The notes below the pieces were generated by a model, which worked only from the letters and a program-made list of their open reading frames with translations, had not been told where the DNA came from and searched no databases. From Thermoprotei archaeon (lineage in GTDB: Archaea; Thermoproteota; Thermoprotei_A; Sulfolobales; Ignisphaeraceae), in NCBI GenBank assembly GCA_003661865.1, contig QMWY01000073.1:1-6287 (forward strand): a stretch of DNA of 6,287 bases, given 5' to 3'. Of this stretch, positions 1 through 6,137 are shown in pieces. The position numbers were made by a program, and so were the translations under genes. Within the stretch, counting starts at the first letter, position 1; each line of letters opens with the position of its first letter.

Positions 1-968
1 AGCTCATGGAGTGCCTGAGGAGGGCTGCTAAACAGGGCTGGAGAGGCGTTGATAGCTGTGGGGGGGTGGTCGGCTACTCGCCTAGCCGTGGGGTTGCTAG
101 GGTGAAGATAGGGGGTGTTGAGGTTGAGGTGGATGTTAGGATGGACGCGATTGGGGTTTACAACAGCCTTAGGAAGAGGCTTGTAGAGCTCGAGAAGGCT
201 ATCAGGAGATCTGAGGAGGAGCTTCGCCGTCTAGAGGAGGAGGTTGAGAAGCTGCGTAAGCAGCGAAGCGTCGAGGTTAAGAGCAGTTCTGCTGTTGTGA
301 GGAGACGTAGCGAATGGTTTGAGAGGTTTCACTGGACCATAACTCCGGAGGGGTTCCTAGTCATAGGCGGTAGGGATGCAAGCCAGAACAGGGCTATTAT
401 CAGGAGATATGTAGAGCCTAGTGACATAGTCCTGCACGCGGATATACAGGGGGGCTCAGCCGTAGTCATAAAAACGGGTGGCAAGACCCCGTCTAGGGAG
501 AGTATAGAGGAGGCAGCTGTCCTCGCCGCATGCTATAGCAAGGCGTGGAAGAGCGGTATGGGAAGCGTTGACGTATACTGGGTCTGGGGCGAGCAGGTAT
601 CCCTATCACCACCATCGGGCGAGTACCTTCCGCGAGGAGCCTTCATGGTCTATGGAAAGAGAAACTATATCCGCGGAGTTAAGCTCGAGCTTGGATTAGG
701 GGTCGAAAAGACTGATGAGTGCCTCAGAGTAGTGGTGGGCTCCCCCACGAGGATCGAAGGCGATTACAGAAGCGGTAGGCTAGTGGGGTTCGTAGTGCTG
801 GTCCCGGGTGATGAGGATCCCTCAAGGGTGGCTAAAAGGATCCGCAGGGTGCTTGAGAAGAGGCTTGAAAGCCTTAGGCACTGTGTCGAGGCTATGAGTG
901 TGGATGAGATAGCTAAGAGGATACCTGGGCGTAGCAGGGTGGTCAGGATTGTGTTTAGAGAGGTTTGA
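1..968 (+). CDS. Rqc2/NEMF family ribosome quality control protein (C-terminal half, 5' cut by window edge)
   Basis: Homologues (eukaryotic NEMF/Rqc2, bacterial RqcH/FbpA) bind the large ribosomal subunit carrying a stalled peptidyl-tRNA and recruit tRNA to extend the nascent chain. The reading frame is open from base 3, so the start lies outside the window; the Met at base 6 is probably internal. Counting that Met as residue 1, residues 1-50 look like the end of the NFACT-N domain. Residues about 52-88 are a charged coiled coil. Residues about 99-225 are a typical NFACT-R (DUF814) domain, seen in EWFERFHW (103-110), GGRDASQN (121-128), HADIQGG (144-150) and GEYLPRGAFMVYGKRNYI (205-222). Full archaeal members are usually around 600-700 residues, so about half is missing. 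The N-terminal residues needed for tailing activity cannot be checked. It ends 62 bp before the CBS gene. Family assignment is firm; the activity is inferred. Confidence 0.93.
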   Translation, partial: LMECLRRAAKQGWRGVDSCGGVVGYSPSRGVARVKIGGVEVEVDVRMDAIGVYNSLRKRLVELEKAIRRSEEELRRLEEEVEKLRKQRSVEVKSSSAVVRRRSEWFERFHWTITPEGFLVIGGRDASQNRAIIRRYVEPSDIVLHADIQGGSAVVIKTGGKTPSRESIEEAAVLAACYSKAWKSGMGSVDVYWVWGEQVSLSPPSGEYLPRGAFMVYGKRNYIRGVKLELGLGVEKTDECLRVVVGSPTRIEGDYRSGRLVGFVVLVPGDEDPSRVAKRIRRVLEKRLESLRHCVEAMSVDEIAKRIPGRSRVVRIVFREV

Positions 969-985
969 GCCCCAACCGCAACAGC

Positions 986-994
986 CTTTTATGC
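986..994 (+). promoter_or_regulatory. Candidate TATA box for the CBS-domain gene
   Basis: The intergenic stretch holds CCTTTTATGC, close to the CCTTWTAT element seen ahead of the two minus-strand transcription units in this window. A start site about 26 bases downstream would fall near 1015-1017, giving a leader of roughly 15 bases before the ATG at 1031. A weak GGTG at 1017-1020 could act as a ribosome site. Assigned by pattern only. Confidence 0.5.
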
Positions 995-1030
995 TTGGCC
1001 CTTGACACCTTATCTGGGTGCAGCGATCCT

Positions 1031-1471
1031 ATGAGTTCCTTAACCGCCAGCGACATAATGGTCCCCAACCCTGTTACCATAGAGCCCAGCGCGAGCGTCG
1101 AGGAGGCTGCGAAGATCATGGCTGCCCGCGACGTGAGCTCACTCGTGGTTATAGATAGGGAGCGCAGGGTCGTGGGCATCGTAACAGCTAGGGATATAGT
1201 GGACAAGGTTGTTGCTCGAGGGCTGAATCCGCGCGAACTCAAGGTGAGCGATATAATGGCTAAGCCTGTGACTATAGTTGAGCCTAACACACCCATAAAG
1301 GATGTGGTACTGCTGATGAGCAGCACGGGGCATAGGCACATACCCGTAGTGGGTGAGGGAGGTATACTGATGGGTATAGTATCGGAGTTTGATATACTGA
1401 AGCTGGTCCCGGACCTTCTGGAGAGCGTTGAGGTTGGGGGAGGAGGGGGTAGGAGAGCTGAGGAGGTCTAG
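1031..1471 (+). CDS. Stand-alone tandem CBS-domain protein
   Basis: A 146-residue protein made of two CBS domains, at about residues 6-62 (SDIMVPNPVTI ... VVGIVTARDIV) and 70-128 (VSDIMAKPVTIVEP ... LMGIVSEFDIL). Tandem CBS pairs form a Bateman module that binds adenine nucleotides or related ligands; small archaeal versions lack a fused effector, so target and ligand here are unknown. The GIVTARDIV and GIVSEFDIL segments match the usual nucleotide-contact region. The tail after residue 134 is odd: five glycines, then RRAEEV. I chose the ATG at 1031 because CBS1 begins within a few residues and a TATA-like element lies about 40 bases upstream. The longer frame from a TTG at 965 would overlap the preceding stop and add 22 residues without domain character. 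It converges on cdvC with 4 bp between the stop codons. Fold is certain, role is not. Confidence 0.9.
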   Translation: MSSLTASDIMVPNPVTIEPSASVEEAAKIMAARDVSSLVVIDRERRVVGIVTARDIVDKVVARGLNPRELKVSDIMAKPVTIVEPNTPIKDVVLLMSSTGHRHIPVVGEGGILMGIVSEFDILKLVPDLLESVEVGGGGGRRAEEV

Positions 1472-1475
1472 TAGG

Positions 1476-2606
1476 CTAGGTGCCGAACCGCTCACGCCAT
1501 TCGTTGTAGAGCCTCAGCAGCTGTGGTGATATGCTGGGTTTTCTACGCGCAATCACCTCCTCGAAATCCCTCATGGTTATAGGTCTCGGATCCCCATAGA
1601 TATCGCCCTTCTGGAACAGCTCACGCACAGTCCTGAGATGCGCCTCCATAACCACGTCGCGTATATCACTAGCCGAGTAACCCTCGGTCTTCTCGGCTAA
1701 TGCTTCGAAGTCGACGTCGTTGCTAAGCCTAAGCCCCCTTGCGTAGTGCTCGAAAAGGGCTCTCCTAGCCTCCCTATCCGGGGGCGGTACATAGATCCTG
1801 CGCTGGAACCGCCTGAGGAAGCCCACATCAAGCTTCCAGGGCTTGTTGGTCGCGGCCAGTACGTACACGAAGTACTTCTTACCCTTGTCCAGCAGGCCAT
1901 CCATCTCCTTCAGGAACTGATTCCTAACCCTCGCCTCACCCCCGATCTCCTGCTCGTAAACCCCTAGGAGGTCCTCGCACTCATCTATGAACACTATCAC
2001 GGGCTTGCCCTGCTCCTCACTCACCTTCCTAGCATACTTGAAGATAGCCGCTACCTTACGCTCAGCCTCCCCAAGCCACTTAGACATTATGTTGGCTGCG
2101 CTGATGTACATGAACACCCCGTCTATCTCCCTCGCAACAGCCGCCCCCAGCATCGTCTTCCCACAGCCTGGGGGTCCGTATAGGAGGATCCCTCGGGGCC
2201 ATCCTAGGGGGAAGAGGTCAGGCCTCTTCGTGGGGTAGACTATGGAGTCCATAATAGCCTGCTTCGCCTCATCAAGCCCTATGATATCCTCGAACCTCAC
2301 ATCACGCCTCTCCCTAACCACTATATCCTCGATGAGCTTCTCCAGGTCCTCGCTCTCATGGCCTCCGGAGGGCAGCTTTACCTTAGCCCCTTCCTCGAGC
2401 TGCTTAGCCTTCCTTTCATAGCTCCGTGCCAGCTCCCTATAAGTAGGCGCAAGCGGGTCGCCCGGGCGATGCGATACTATCACGCGTAGGATCTCCGCAG
2501 CCTTACGGTACAGCTTGGCTGCGTCTAGGTAGTTACCCGCCTTCTCGTTTATTAGAGCCTCATTTACGTACCTTTTAGCAAGTGCCTCTAGGTACTCGTG
2601 GCTCAT
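1476..2606 (-). CDS. cdvC: CdvC, Vps4-type AAA+ ATPase of the archaeal ESCRT division machinery
   Basis: A 376-residue ATPase that remodels ESCRT-III (CdvB family) polymers during cytokinesis, acting in the cytoplasm at the division neck. Residues 1-72 form the three-helix MIT domain (EYLEALAKRYVNEALINEKA onward), which binds MIM2 motifs in CdvB. After a linker the AAA+ module shows Walker A GPPGCGKT (144-151), pore loop KWLGEAE (176-182), Walker B VIVFIDEC (203-210), the Vps4-typical GGEARVRNQFLKEMDGL (222-238), sensor 1 in AATNKPW (251-257), arginine fingers R265/R266 in LRRF, and the sensor 2 region GYSASDI (309-315). Length fits archaeal Vps4. In Walker B the usual IDEhD reads IDECED, with Glu in place of the second Asp. 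The ATG start is supported by AAGGTG seven bases upstream and a complete MIT domain. It lies 26 bp after cdvB with no TATA box between, so it is probably co-transcribed. Confidence 0.97.
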   Translation of the reverse strand: MSHEYLEALAKRYVNEALINEKAGNYLDAAKLYRKAAEILRVIVSHRPGDPLAPTYRELARSYERKAKQLEEGAKVKLPSGGHESEDLEKLIEDIVVRERRDVRFEDIIGLDEAKQAIMDSIVYPTKRPDLFPLGWPRGILLYGPPGCGKTMLGAAVAREIDGVFMYISAANIMSKWLGEAERKVAAIFKYARKVSEEQGKPVIVFIDECEDLLGVYEQEIGGEARVRNQFLKEMDGLLDKGKKYFVYVLAATNKPWKLDVGFLRRFQRRIYVPPPDREARRALFEHYARGLRLSNDVDFEALAEKTEGYSASDIRDVVMEAHLRTVRELFQKGDIYGDPRPITMRDFEEVIARRKPSISPQLLRLYNEWRERFGT

Positions 2607-2613
2607 GTAGAAA

Positions 2614-2619
2614 CACCTT
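2614..2619 (-). promoter_or_regulatory. Shine-Dalgarno site of cdvC
   Basis: On the minus strand AAGGTG lies seven bases before the cdvC ATG and pairs with the CACCU of the archaeal 16S 3' end. It fixes the start and fits translation from an internal position on a polycistronic message. The surrounding bases (CAAGGTGT) nearly match those before cdvB. Confidence 0.75.
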
Positions 2620-2632
2620 GAAGAAATAGTGT

Positions 2633-3544
2633 TTAGGATAATCTTATCAGACCCTTGCGCTCAAGAGCTTTGAGGGCTTCAATCACCTCCTCCTTGGTCA
2701 CACCGAAGCGTAGGGCGCAGTCAGCAACGTCGATGAAGCCCCCGTGCGTTATTATGTACTCATACACCTTATCCTCGAGCCTTATCCGTGAGCTCCGCGG
2801 AGAGTACCCAGGTCCAAAGCCCCTGAACGAGGCAGGCTGCGCAGGCACCGGCGGGATTGTGGTTACCGCTAGCGGCTCGTAGCTCCTCTGCGTAGCACTC
2901 CTTCTATGCTCCTCGCTCTGCGCAAGTCTAGCTATAACCTCTGGCATGGGCCCCAACCCCTTCAGCATCCGCTGTTCTGCCTGCTTCTCAACCTCCTTGA
3001 GCACCTTCTCGACCTCAGGGCTCTTCGGCGTAACGGCCGAGGTGCTGAGACCTGTTTCGGGCACCCTAGTTGATGATACCAGCGAGTTCACGTTGCTTAT
3101 CACGGTATCGAGAGCGGATACCAGGTCTGGCATCACGGTCGATAGCCTCTCTCTAAGCCCCCTCAGTATCTCAGCAACTGTTAGCAGGCTCATAGTGTCG
3201 CGGACTATGTCTATGGTCCTAAGCCTCTGGATCACCTTCTCTATGGCTAGGTCAGCGATGTTTATGTTCTTGATCAGCTTCCTCACCTCTATGACCTCAC
3301 TCGCAAATATCGTTGCCTTGTCCTTATCTCCGCTCGTCCACGCCTTGATGGCCTCGCTTAGCAGCTCGTTGTGCCTCTCCTCAAGCCTCCTCCTCATCTC
3401 CTCAAGCTTGTTCTTGAAGTCCCTAAGGGCCGCTATCACCATTATTAAGCCGCGCTCTGCCTTCCTACCACCCCCGAATATGCTTAGCAGTTTTGAGAGG
3501 AGCCCCCCTCTACCACCCTCAAAAACCGTTATTGGGGTTGTCAC
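2633..3544 (-). CDS. cdvB: CdvB, archaeal ESCRT-III division protein with MIM2 and winged helix
   Basis: A 303-residue ESCRT-III homologue that polymerises at midcell on CdvA during division. Residues about 15-155 carry the helical ESCRT-III (Snf7-like) core: basic first helices (FKNKLEEMRRRLEERHNELL, 43-62) followed by acidic-mixed helices. Residues 155-215 hold a variable linker and a further helix. The proline-rich TIPPVPAQP (229-237) resembles the MIM2 motif that docks into the CdvC MIT domain. Residues about 253-303 form the winged helix (LEDKVYEYIITHGGF ... ALERKGLIRL), the part that in Sulfolobus binds the CdvA tail. This three-part layout marks it as CdvB proper rather than the shorter paralogues CdvB1-B3, which lack the winged helix. 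The start is GTG, supported by AAGGTG seven bases upstream. It lies 34 bp after cdvA and 26 bp before cdvC. Confidence 0.96.
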   Translation of the reverse strand: MTTPITVFEGGRGGLLSKLLSIFGGGRKAERGLIMVIAALRDFKNKLEEMRRRLEERHNELLSEAIKAWTSGDKDKATIFASEVIEVRKLIKNINIADLAIEKVIQRLRTIDIVRDTMSLLTVAEILRGLRERLSTVMPDLVSALDTVISNVNSLVSSTRVPETGLSTSAVTPKSPEVEKVLKEVEKQAEQRMLKGLGPMPEVIARLAQSEEHRRSATQRSYEPLAVTTIPPVPAQPASFRGFGPGYSPRSSRIRLEDKVYEYIITHGGFIDVADCALRFGVTKEEVIEALKALERKGLIRLS

Positions 3545-3551
3545 TACGGCA

Positions 3552-3557
3552 CACCTT
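3552..3557 (-). promoter_or_regulatory. Shine-Dalgarno site of cdvB, selecting a GTG start
   Basis: AAGGTG on the minus strand lies seven bases before the GTG at 3544-3542, the same motif and spacing as for cdvC. This supports the GTG as the true start, since no ATG lies nearby in frame ahead of the ESCRT-III core. Confidence 0.75.
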
Positions 3558-3578
3558 CAACGCTCTTTGACCCACTCG

Positions 3579-4301
3579 CTAGGCGTTCACCACCTTAACA
3601 ACCATTGGTCCTCCAGAGGCCTCCGCAGCGCTCTTCTCAGGTATAGCCGGTATCTTTGCACCGCTCTCCTTCTCCGCTCCTATCTCAAGCCTCTTGACAG
3701 CCTCAAGCTCTAGCTTCTCTATAAGCTCTATGTGCTTCTCAACATCCTTCTTCTCGTTCTGGGCTGTTTGCCTAGAGAACCTCAGCTTGTCTATGGCGGA
3801 GCGGAATGGGGTCTCGGGGATCTCGCCTGCGGTGTAGCTCACCAGTAGGTGGGTCATGGCCTTTTCTATGTGTATGATCATGTTCTCGAGGTCGTTCATA
3901 CGCCTCTTTAGGTTCTCCTTGGCCTCCTTCGCCCTCTTCCTAAGCCTGTCCATCTCGCTTGATAGCTTCTCCTTAACCTCCTCGTAGGCGTAGTGGGGTA
4001 TCTGGCCCTTGCGGTAGAGCTCCTCGAGTGCCGCTAGCCTCTTCCTAACGGTGTCTAGCCTTCTCTCTATCTCTCGCGCCTCGACAAGCCACTCCGGTAG
4101 GAGCCTCAGACCATCACTGGTTATGTCCAGCCTCTTGGCAGGTATGGTCTCATGGATAAGCTCATTCGTCATAACCTCTATCGAGTTTACAACGCCATCA
4201 ACGTCGCTGTAAACGCTTGTGACCACACCTATGTTTCTACCGTAGATATCGCGGAGAGGCTGCCCGAGGTATTTGACCACGACGTCTAGCGTAAGCTCCA
4301 T
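3579..4301 (-). CDS. cdvA: CdvA, membrane-recruiting PRC-barrel/coiled-coil division protein
   Basis: First protein of the crenarchaeal division system: it marks midcell, associates with membrane and recruits CdvB. From the ATG at 4301 it has 240 residues. Residues about 5-68 form the PRC-barrel (VVKYLGQPLRDIYGRNIGVV ... LRLLPEW). Residues about 72-200 are a long charged coiled coil (EIERRLDTVRKRLAALEELY, the conserved-looking AGEIPE, then EKHIELIEKL). A low-complexity Ala/Glu/Lys linker ends in GGPMVVKVVNA, where the short beta-prone MVVKVV fits the tail that binds the CdvB winged helix (inference by analogy with Sulfolobus). There is no membrane helix. An alternative GTG at 4310 would add three residues (MLA); neither start has a good SD, and the TATA box predicts a start site near 4317, so the message is nearly leaderless. 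It is probably the first gene of a cdvABC transcript. Confidence 0.96.
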   Translation of the reverse strand: MELTLDVVVKYLGQPLRDIYGRNIGVVTSVYSDVDGVVNSIEVMTNELIHETIPAKRLDITSDGLRLLPEWLVEAREIERRLDTVRKRLAALEELYRKGQIPHYAYEEVKEKLSSEMDRLRKRAKEAKENLKRRMNDLENMIIHIEKAMTHLLVSYTAGEIPETPFRSAIDKLRFSRQTAQNEKKDVEKHIELIEKLELEAVKRLEIGAEKESGAKIPAIPEKSAAEASGGPMVVKVVNA

Positions 4302-4303
4302 GG

Positions 4304-4317
4304 CTAACACTCGTTAG
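4304..4317. repeat. Perfect inverted repeat at the cdvA start (operator candidate)
   Basis: CTAAC, a four-base spacer (ACTC), then GTTAG form a perfect 5-bp inverted repeat. It covers the alternative GTG start and ends three bases before the ATG. It also covers the predicted transcription start of cdvA, about 26 bases downstream of the TATA centre. A protein bound here would sit on the initiation region, a common position for archaeal repressors. A 5-bp arm can occur by chance, so this is only a candidate. Confidence 0.35.
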
Positions 4318-4338
4318 AAATACTGGGGGCAGCTCATG

Positions 4339-4347
4339 ATATATAAG
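4339..4347 (-). promoter_or_regulatory. Promoter (TATA box) of the cdvABC cluster
   Basis: On the minus strand ACCTTATATATCA gives a strong archaeal TATA box in the 93-bp gap between the DUF2070 gene stop and the cdvA ATG. The centre near 4343 predicts initiation around 4317, some 16 bases before the ATG. No comparable element lies before cdvB or cdvC. The element matches the DUF2070 promoter at 10 of 11 bases (CTTATATATCA versus CTTTTATATCA). Confidence 0.75.
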
Positions 4348-4394
4348 GTGTGAGACGCGAGTTCCCGTAGCCCCGCGATCCATTATAGCCTGCG

Positions 4395-6095
4395 CTACGC
4401 AAGGAGTAGTACACAGGGAAGCGCTACCGAGAGTGCTACAGCTACGGGCAGAAGCTTGACCATCTTCGATCCTGCGCGATCGAGGATCTCTATGAGCCTC
4501 CAGACGCTATCGCCAACGATGAGCACCCTTCGCCTAATCCTTGCAAACCCTACCTTGGCGGGTGCTAGGTCGCGCCTAGCAGCCTCCACCCCCCTTTTAA
4601 CGGCCTCTAGCAGCGTCGGAGAGACGTGGACTACATGGTACGGGCTATCCATGGCTGTGGCAGCGCATGTGTGGTCATCCGGAGTCACGAACTCGCCATC
4701 GGTCACGCCGAGGCTCTTTAAGAGCTTCATGATCGAGGCCCTTACACTAGGCTCGGCGTTGTTTCCATACACATACACAAGTGCATAGTCCTTGCCGTTA
4801 CACCTCAGTAGAAGCACCTTGACACGGTTGCTGCACACGCCCTTCACATACCCATCTACGTGCACCTCAGCAAAGCCCACGAGCCCATCTTCGCACATAG
4901 GCGTGATCATATGTGAAGCTTTTGTGAGTAGTTTTGCTAGGTGCCTGATATCGCGTGGAGACTCCCCCCTTACGTTATGGGAGTCGACTATGGATATGGT
5001 CTCGTACGGTGCACGCCCCTCTAACTCTCTAGCCGCATCGAGGAGCTCGTAGGGAAGGTCATCCGCCCCATACTGAGGATTCGAGATGAACAAGACCACC
5101 CTATTATGCGTAGCAAACGTGAAGGACTCGAATCCGTTTTCGTGAACCCGGAACGGCTGTGCCAAGCTCTCAGAACACCTGATGCTGGCGGAGATACGGG
5201 CTATAAACCGGGCTATGTCTCTGGAGTCCCGTGAATAGACAGCGTTGTGTTCATGGGACCCGGCGCTGTGTAAGACTAGCGAGTACATACCTACCTTACC
5301 CAACTCCTCGTCTATGTAGTAAGGTAGGGCTGAGCTACCGATAGTTCTAAATGGCCCGAAGTGGATCCCTGGGATAGCGAGCACGACATCCCTTCTACCA
5401 TCCCTGCAGACCCTCAGCAGGTCTATGTAGAGCTCCCTAACCTCGGCAACCCTTGCAAACTCCTCCTCTAGGTAAGCCTCTTCACCCCCCATCCACACGT
5501 TTACGAAGCCCCTTGCAAAGCTCAGCGGGTTCAACCCGTGGTCCCTACCGAGGCTCCTAACGTAGGCTAGGAGTGCAGCGAAGAGGCTCACGCTTATCAA
5601 GGAGGTGGCTACCTGTAGGGGTAAGGCATCAACGGTCTCCAAGCCCAGAATGCGGAGCGCTACATGTAGAGGCAGAAGCGATAGTATGGAGGCGGCTAAG
5701 CTGGTTAGCGCAGCATGCGGAATGCTCTCAAAACCTGATAGCACCAGGAATGTGAACCCCGCAGACGCTGCCAAGCCCATGCCTGCTACACGCCTCAGTA
5801 TCCCGAGGGCCTCAGCTAGGCTGTATAGCAGGACCGCAGCTAGTACGAGCCCCCCTAATCTTCTGAGCGTTATGTGCCTTTTCCTAACAGCGATCCTGAG
5901 CACTGATACGTACACAGCCTCTGAGGAGAAGTACGCTAAGAGGAGTAGGGGTAACAGTACCGCATAGGATGTGAGGATCAGCCATAGGGAGGAGAGGGTC
6001 GCGGCTACAAGCACCATGCCCAGCGCTATCACGCCGCTGCTGGGAAGGGATATCAGCTTGGAGTAGTACCGCTCAACAACGCTATACGCATCCAT
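4395..6095 (-). CDS. Multi-pass membrane protein, probable DUF2070 family
   Basis: A 566-residue protein of unknown function. Hydrophobic segments at about residues 21-41, 43-65, 80-98, 104-122, 127-150 and 160-180 suggest six N-terminal membrane helices; one more lies at 547-566. The basic loops (RKRHITLRR after helix 2, RSLGRDHG after helix 6) place the large soluble domain (about 185-545) in the cytoplasm by the positive-inside rule. That domain carries striking polar motifs: PGIHFGPF (242-249), LHSAGSHEHN (275-284), YGADD (342-346), DSHN (371-374), CEDG (401-404) and PDDHT (472-476). Such His/Asp clusters resemble a metal site or hydrolase centre, which is inference. I recognise the archaeal DUF2070 pattern from memory, without a search. 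I start it at the ATG at 6095, preceded by GGAG and a TATA box. A longer frame from TTG at 6167 would place that TATA box inside the coding region. It lies upstream of cdvA on the same strand. Confidence 0.85.
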   Translation of the reverse strand: MDAYSVVERYYSKLISLPSSGVIALGMVLVAATLSSLWLILTSYAVLLPLLLLAYFSSEAVYVSVLRIAVRKRHITLRRLGGLVLAAVLLYSLAEALGILRRVAGMGLAASAGFTFLVLSGFESIPHAALTSLAASILSLLPLHVALRILGLETVDALPLQVATSLISVSLFAALLAYVRSLGRDHGLNPLSFARGFVNVWMGGEEAYLEEEFARVAEVRELYIDLLRVCRDGRRDVVLAIPGIHFGPFRTIGSSALPYYIDEELGKVGMYSLVLHSAGSHEHNAVYSRDSRDIARFIARISASIRCSESLAQPFRVHENGFESFTFATHNRVVLFISNPQYGADDLPYELLDAARELEGRAPYETISIVDSHNVRGESPRDIRHLAKLLTKASHMITPMCEDGLVGFAEVHVDGYVKGVCSNRVKVLLLRCNGKDYALVYVYGNNAEPSVRASIMKLLKSLGVTDGEFVTPDDHTCAATAMDSPYHVVHVSPTLLEAVKRGVEAARRDLAPAKVGFARIRRRVLIVGDSVWRLIEILDRAGSKMVKLLPVAVALSVALPCVLLLA

Positions 6096-6099
6096 GACG

Positions 6100-6103
6100 C
6101 TCC
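6100..6103 (-). promoter_or_regulatory. Shine-Dalgarno site of the DUF2070 gene
   Basis: GGAG on the minus strand lies four bases before the ATG at 6095 (GGAGCGTCATG). Together with the TATA box further upstream it supports this ATG over the upstream in-frame TTG at 6167. Confidence 0.55.
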
Positions 6104-6127
6104 GGGGGTTACATGTCCGTTGGAGCT

Positions 6128-6137
6128 GATATAAAAG
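6128..6137 (-). promoter_or_regulatory. Promoter (TATA box) of the DUF2070 gene
   Basis: On the minus strand CCCTTTTATATCA is a good archaeal TATA box. Its centre near 6133 predicts initiation around 6107 and a leader of about 12 bases, which would include the GGAG. The same bases read on the plus strand as GATATAAAAG and could also serve the divergent gene at 6170, but that direction fits the local CCTTWTAT pattern less well. Confidence 0.7.

Noticed and set aside
965..1030. TTG start giving the CBS protein 22 extra residues
   Set aside because: The extension has no domain character, overlaps the upstream stop codon and contains the candidate TATA box; the ATG at 1031 begins right at CBS1.
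955..1341. A 128-codon minus-strand frame opposite the CBS gene
   Set aside because: Thr/Ser/Leu-rich low-complexity translation, fully antisense to clear CBS domains, and without a ribosome site.
1531..1550. A GGGTTTTC stretch considered as a terminator for the CBS gene
   Set aside because: Only four T in a row, inside cdvC coding sequence, and not preceded or followed by further T tracts; too weak to call.
2946..3713. A 255-codon plus-strand open frame antisense to cdvB and the end of cdvA
   Set aside because: Its translation is Ser/Leu-rich with no domain character, and it mirrors the codons of two well-supported genes; it is a shadow of the opposite strand.
4382..4390. A second TATA-like sequence (CTATAATGG on the minus strand) upstream of cdvA
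   Set aside because: It lacks the CCTTWTAT form of the other promoters and is too far from the cdvA start, given the better box at 4339-4347.
6111..6116. The ACATGT palindrome near the DUF2070 start site
   Set aside because: A six-base palindrome is expected often by chance and its arms do not extend.
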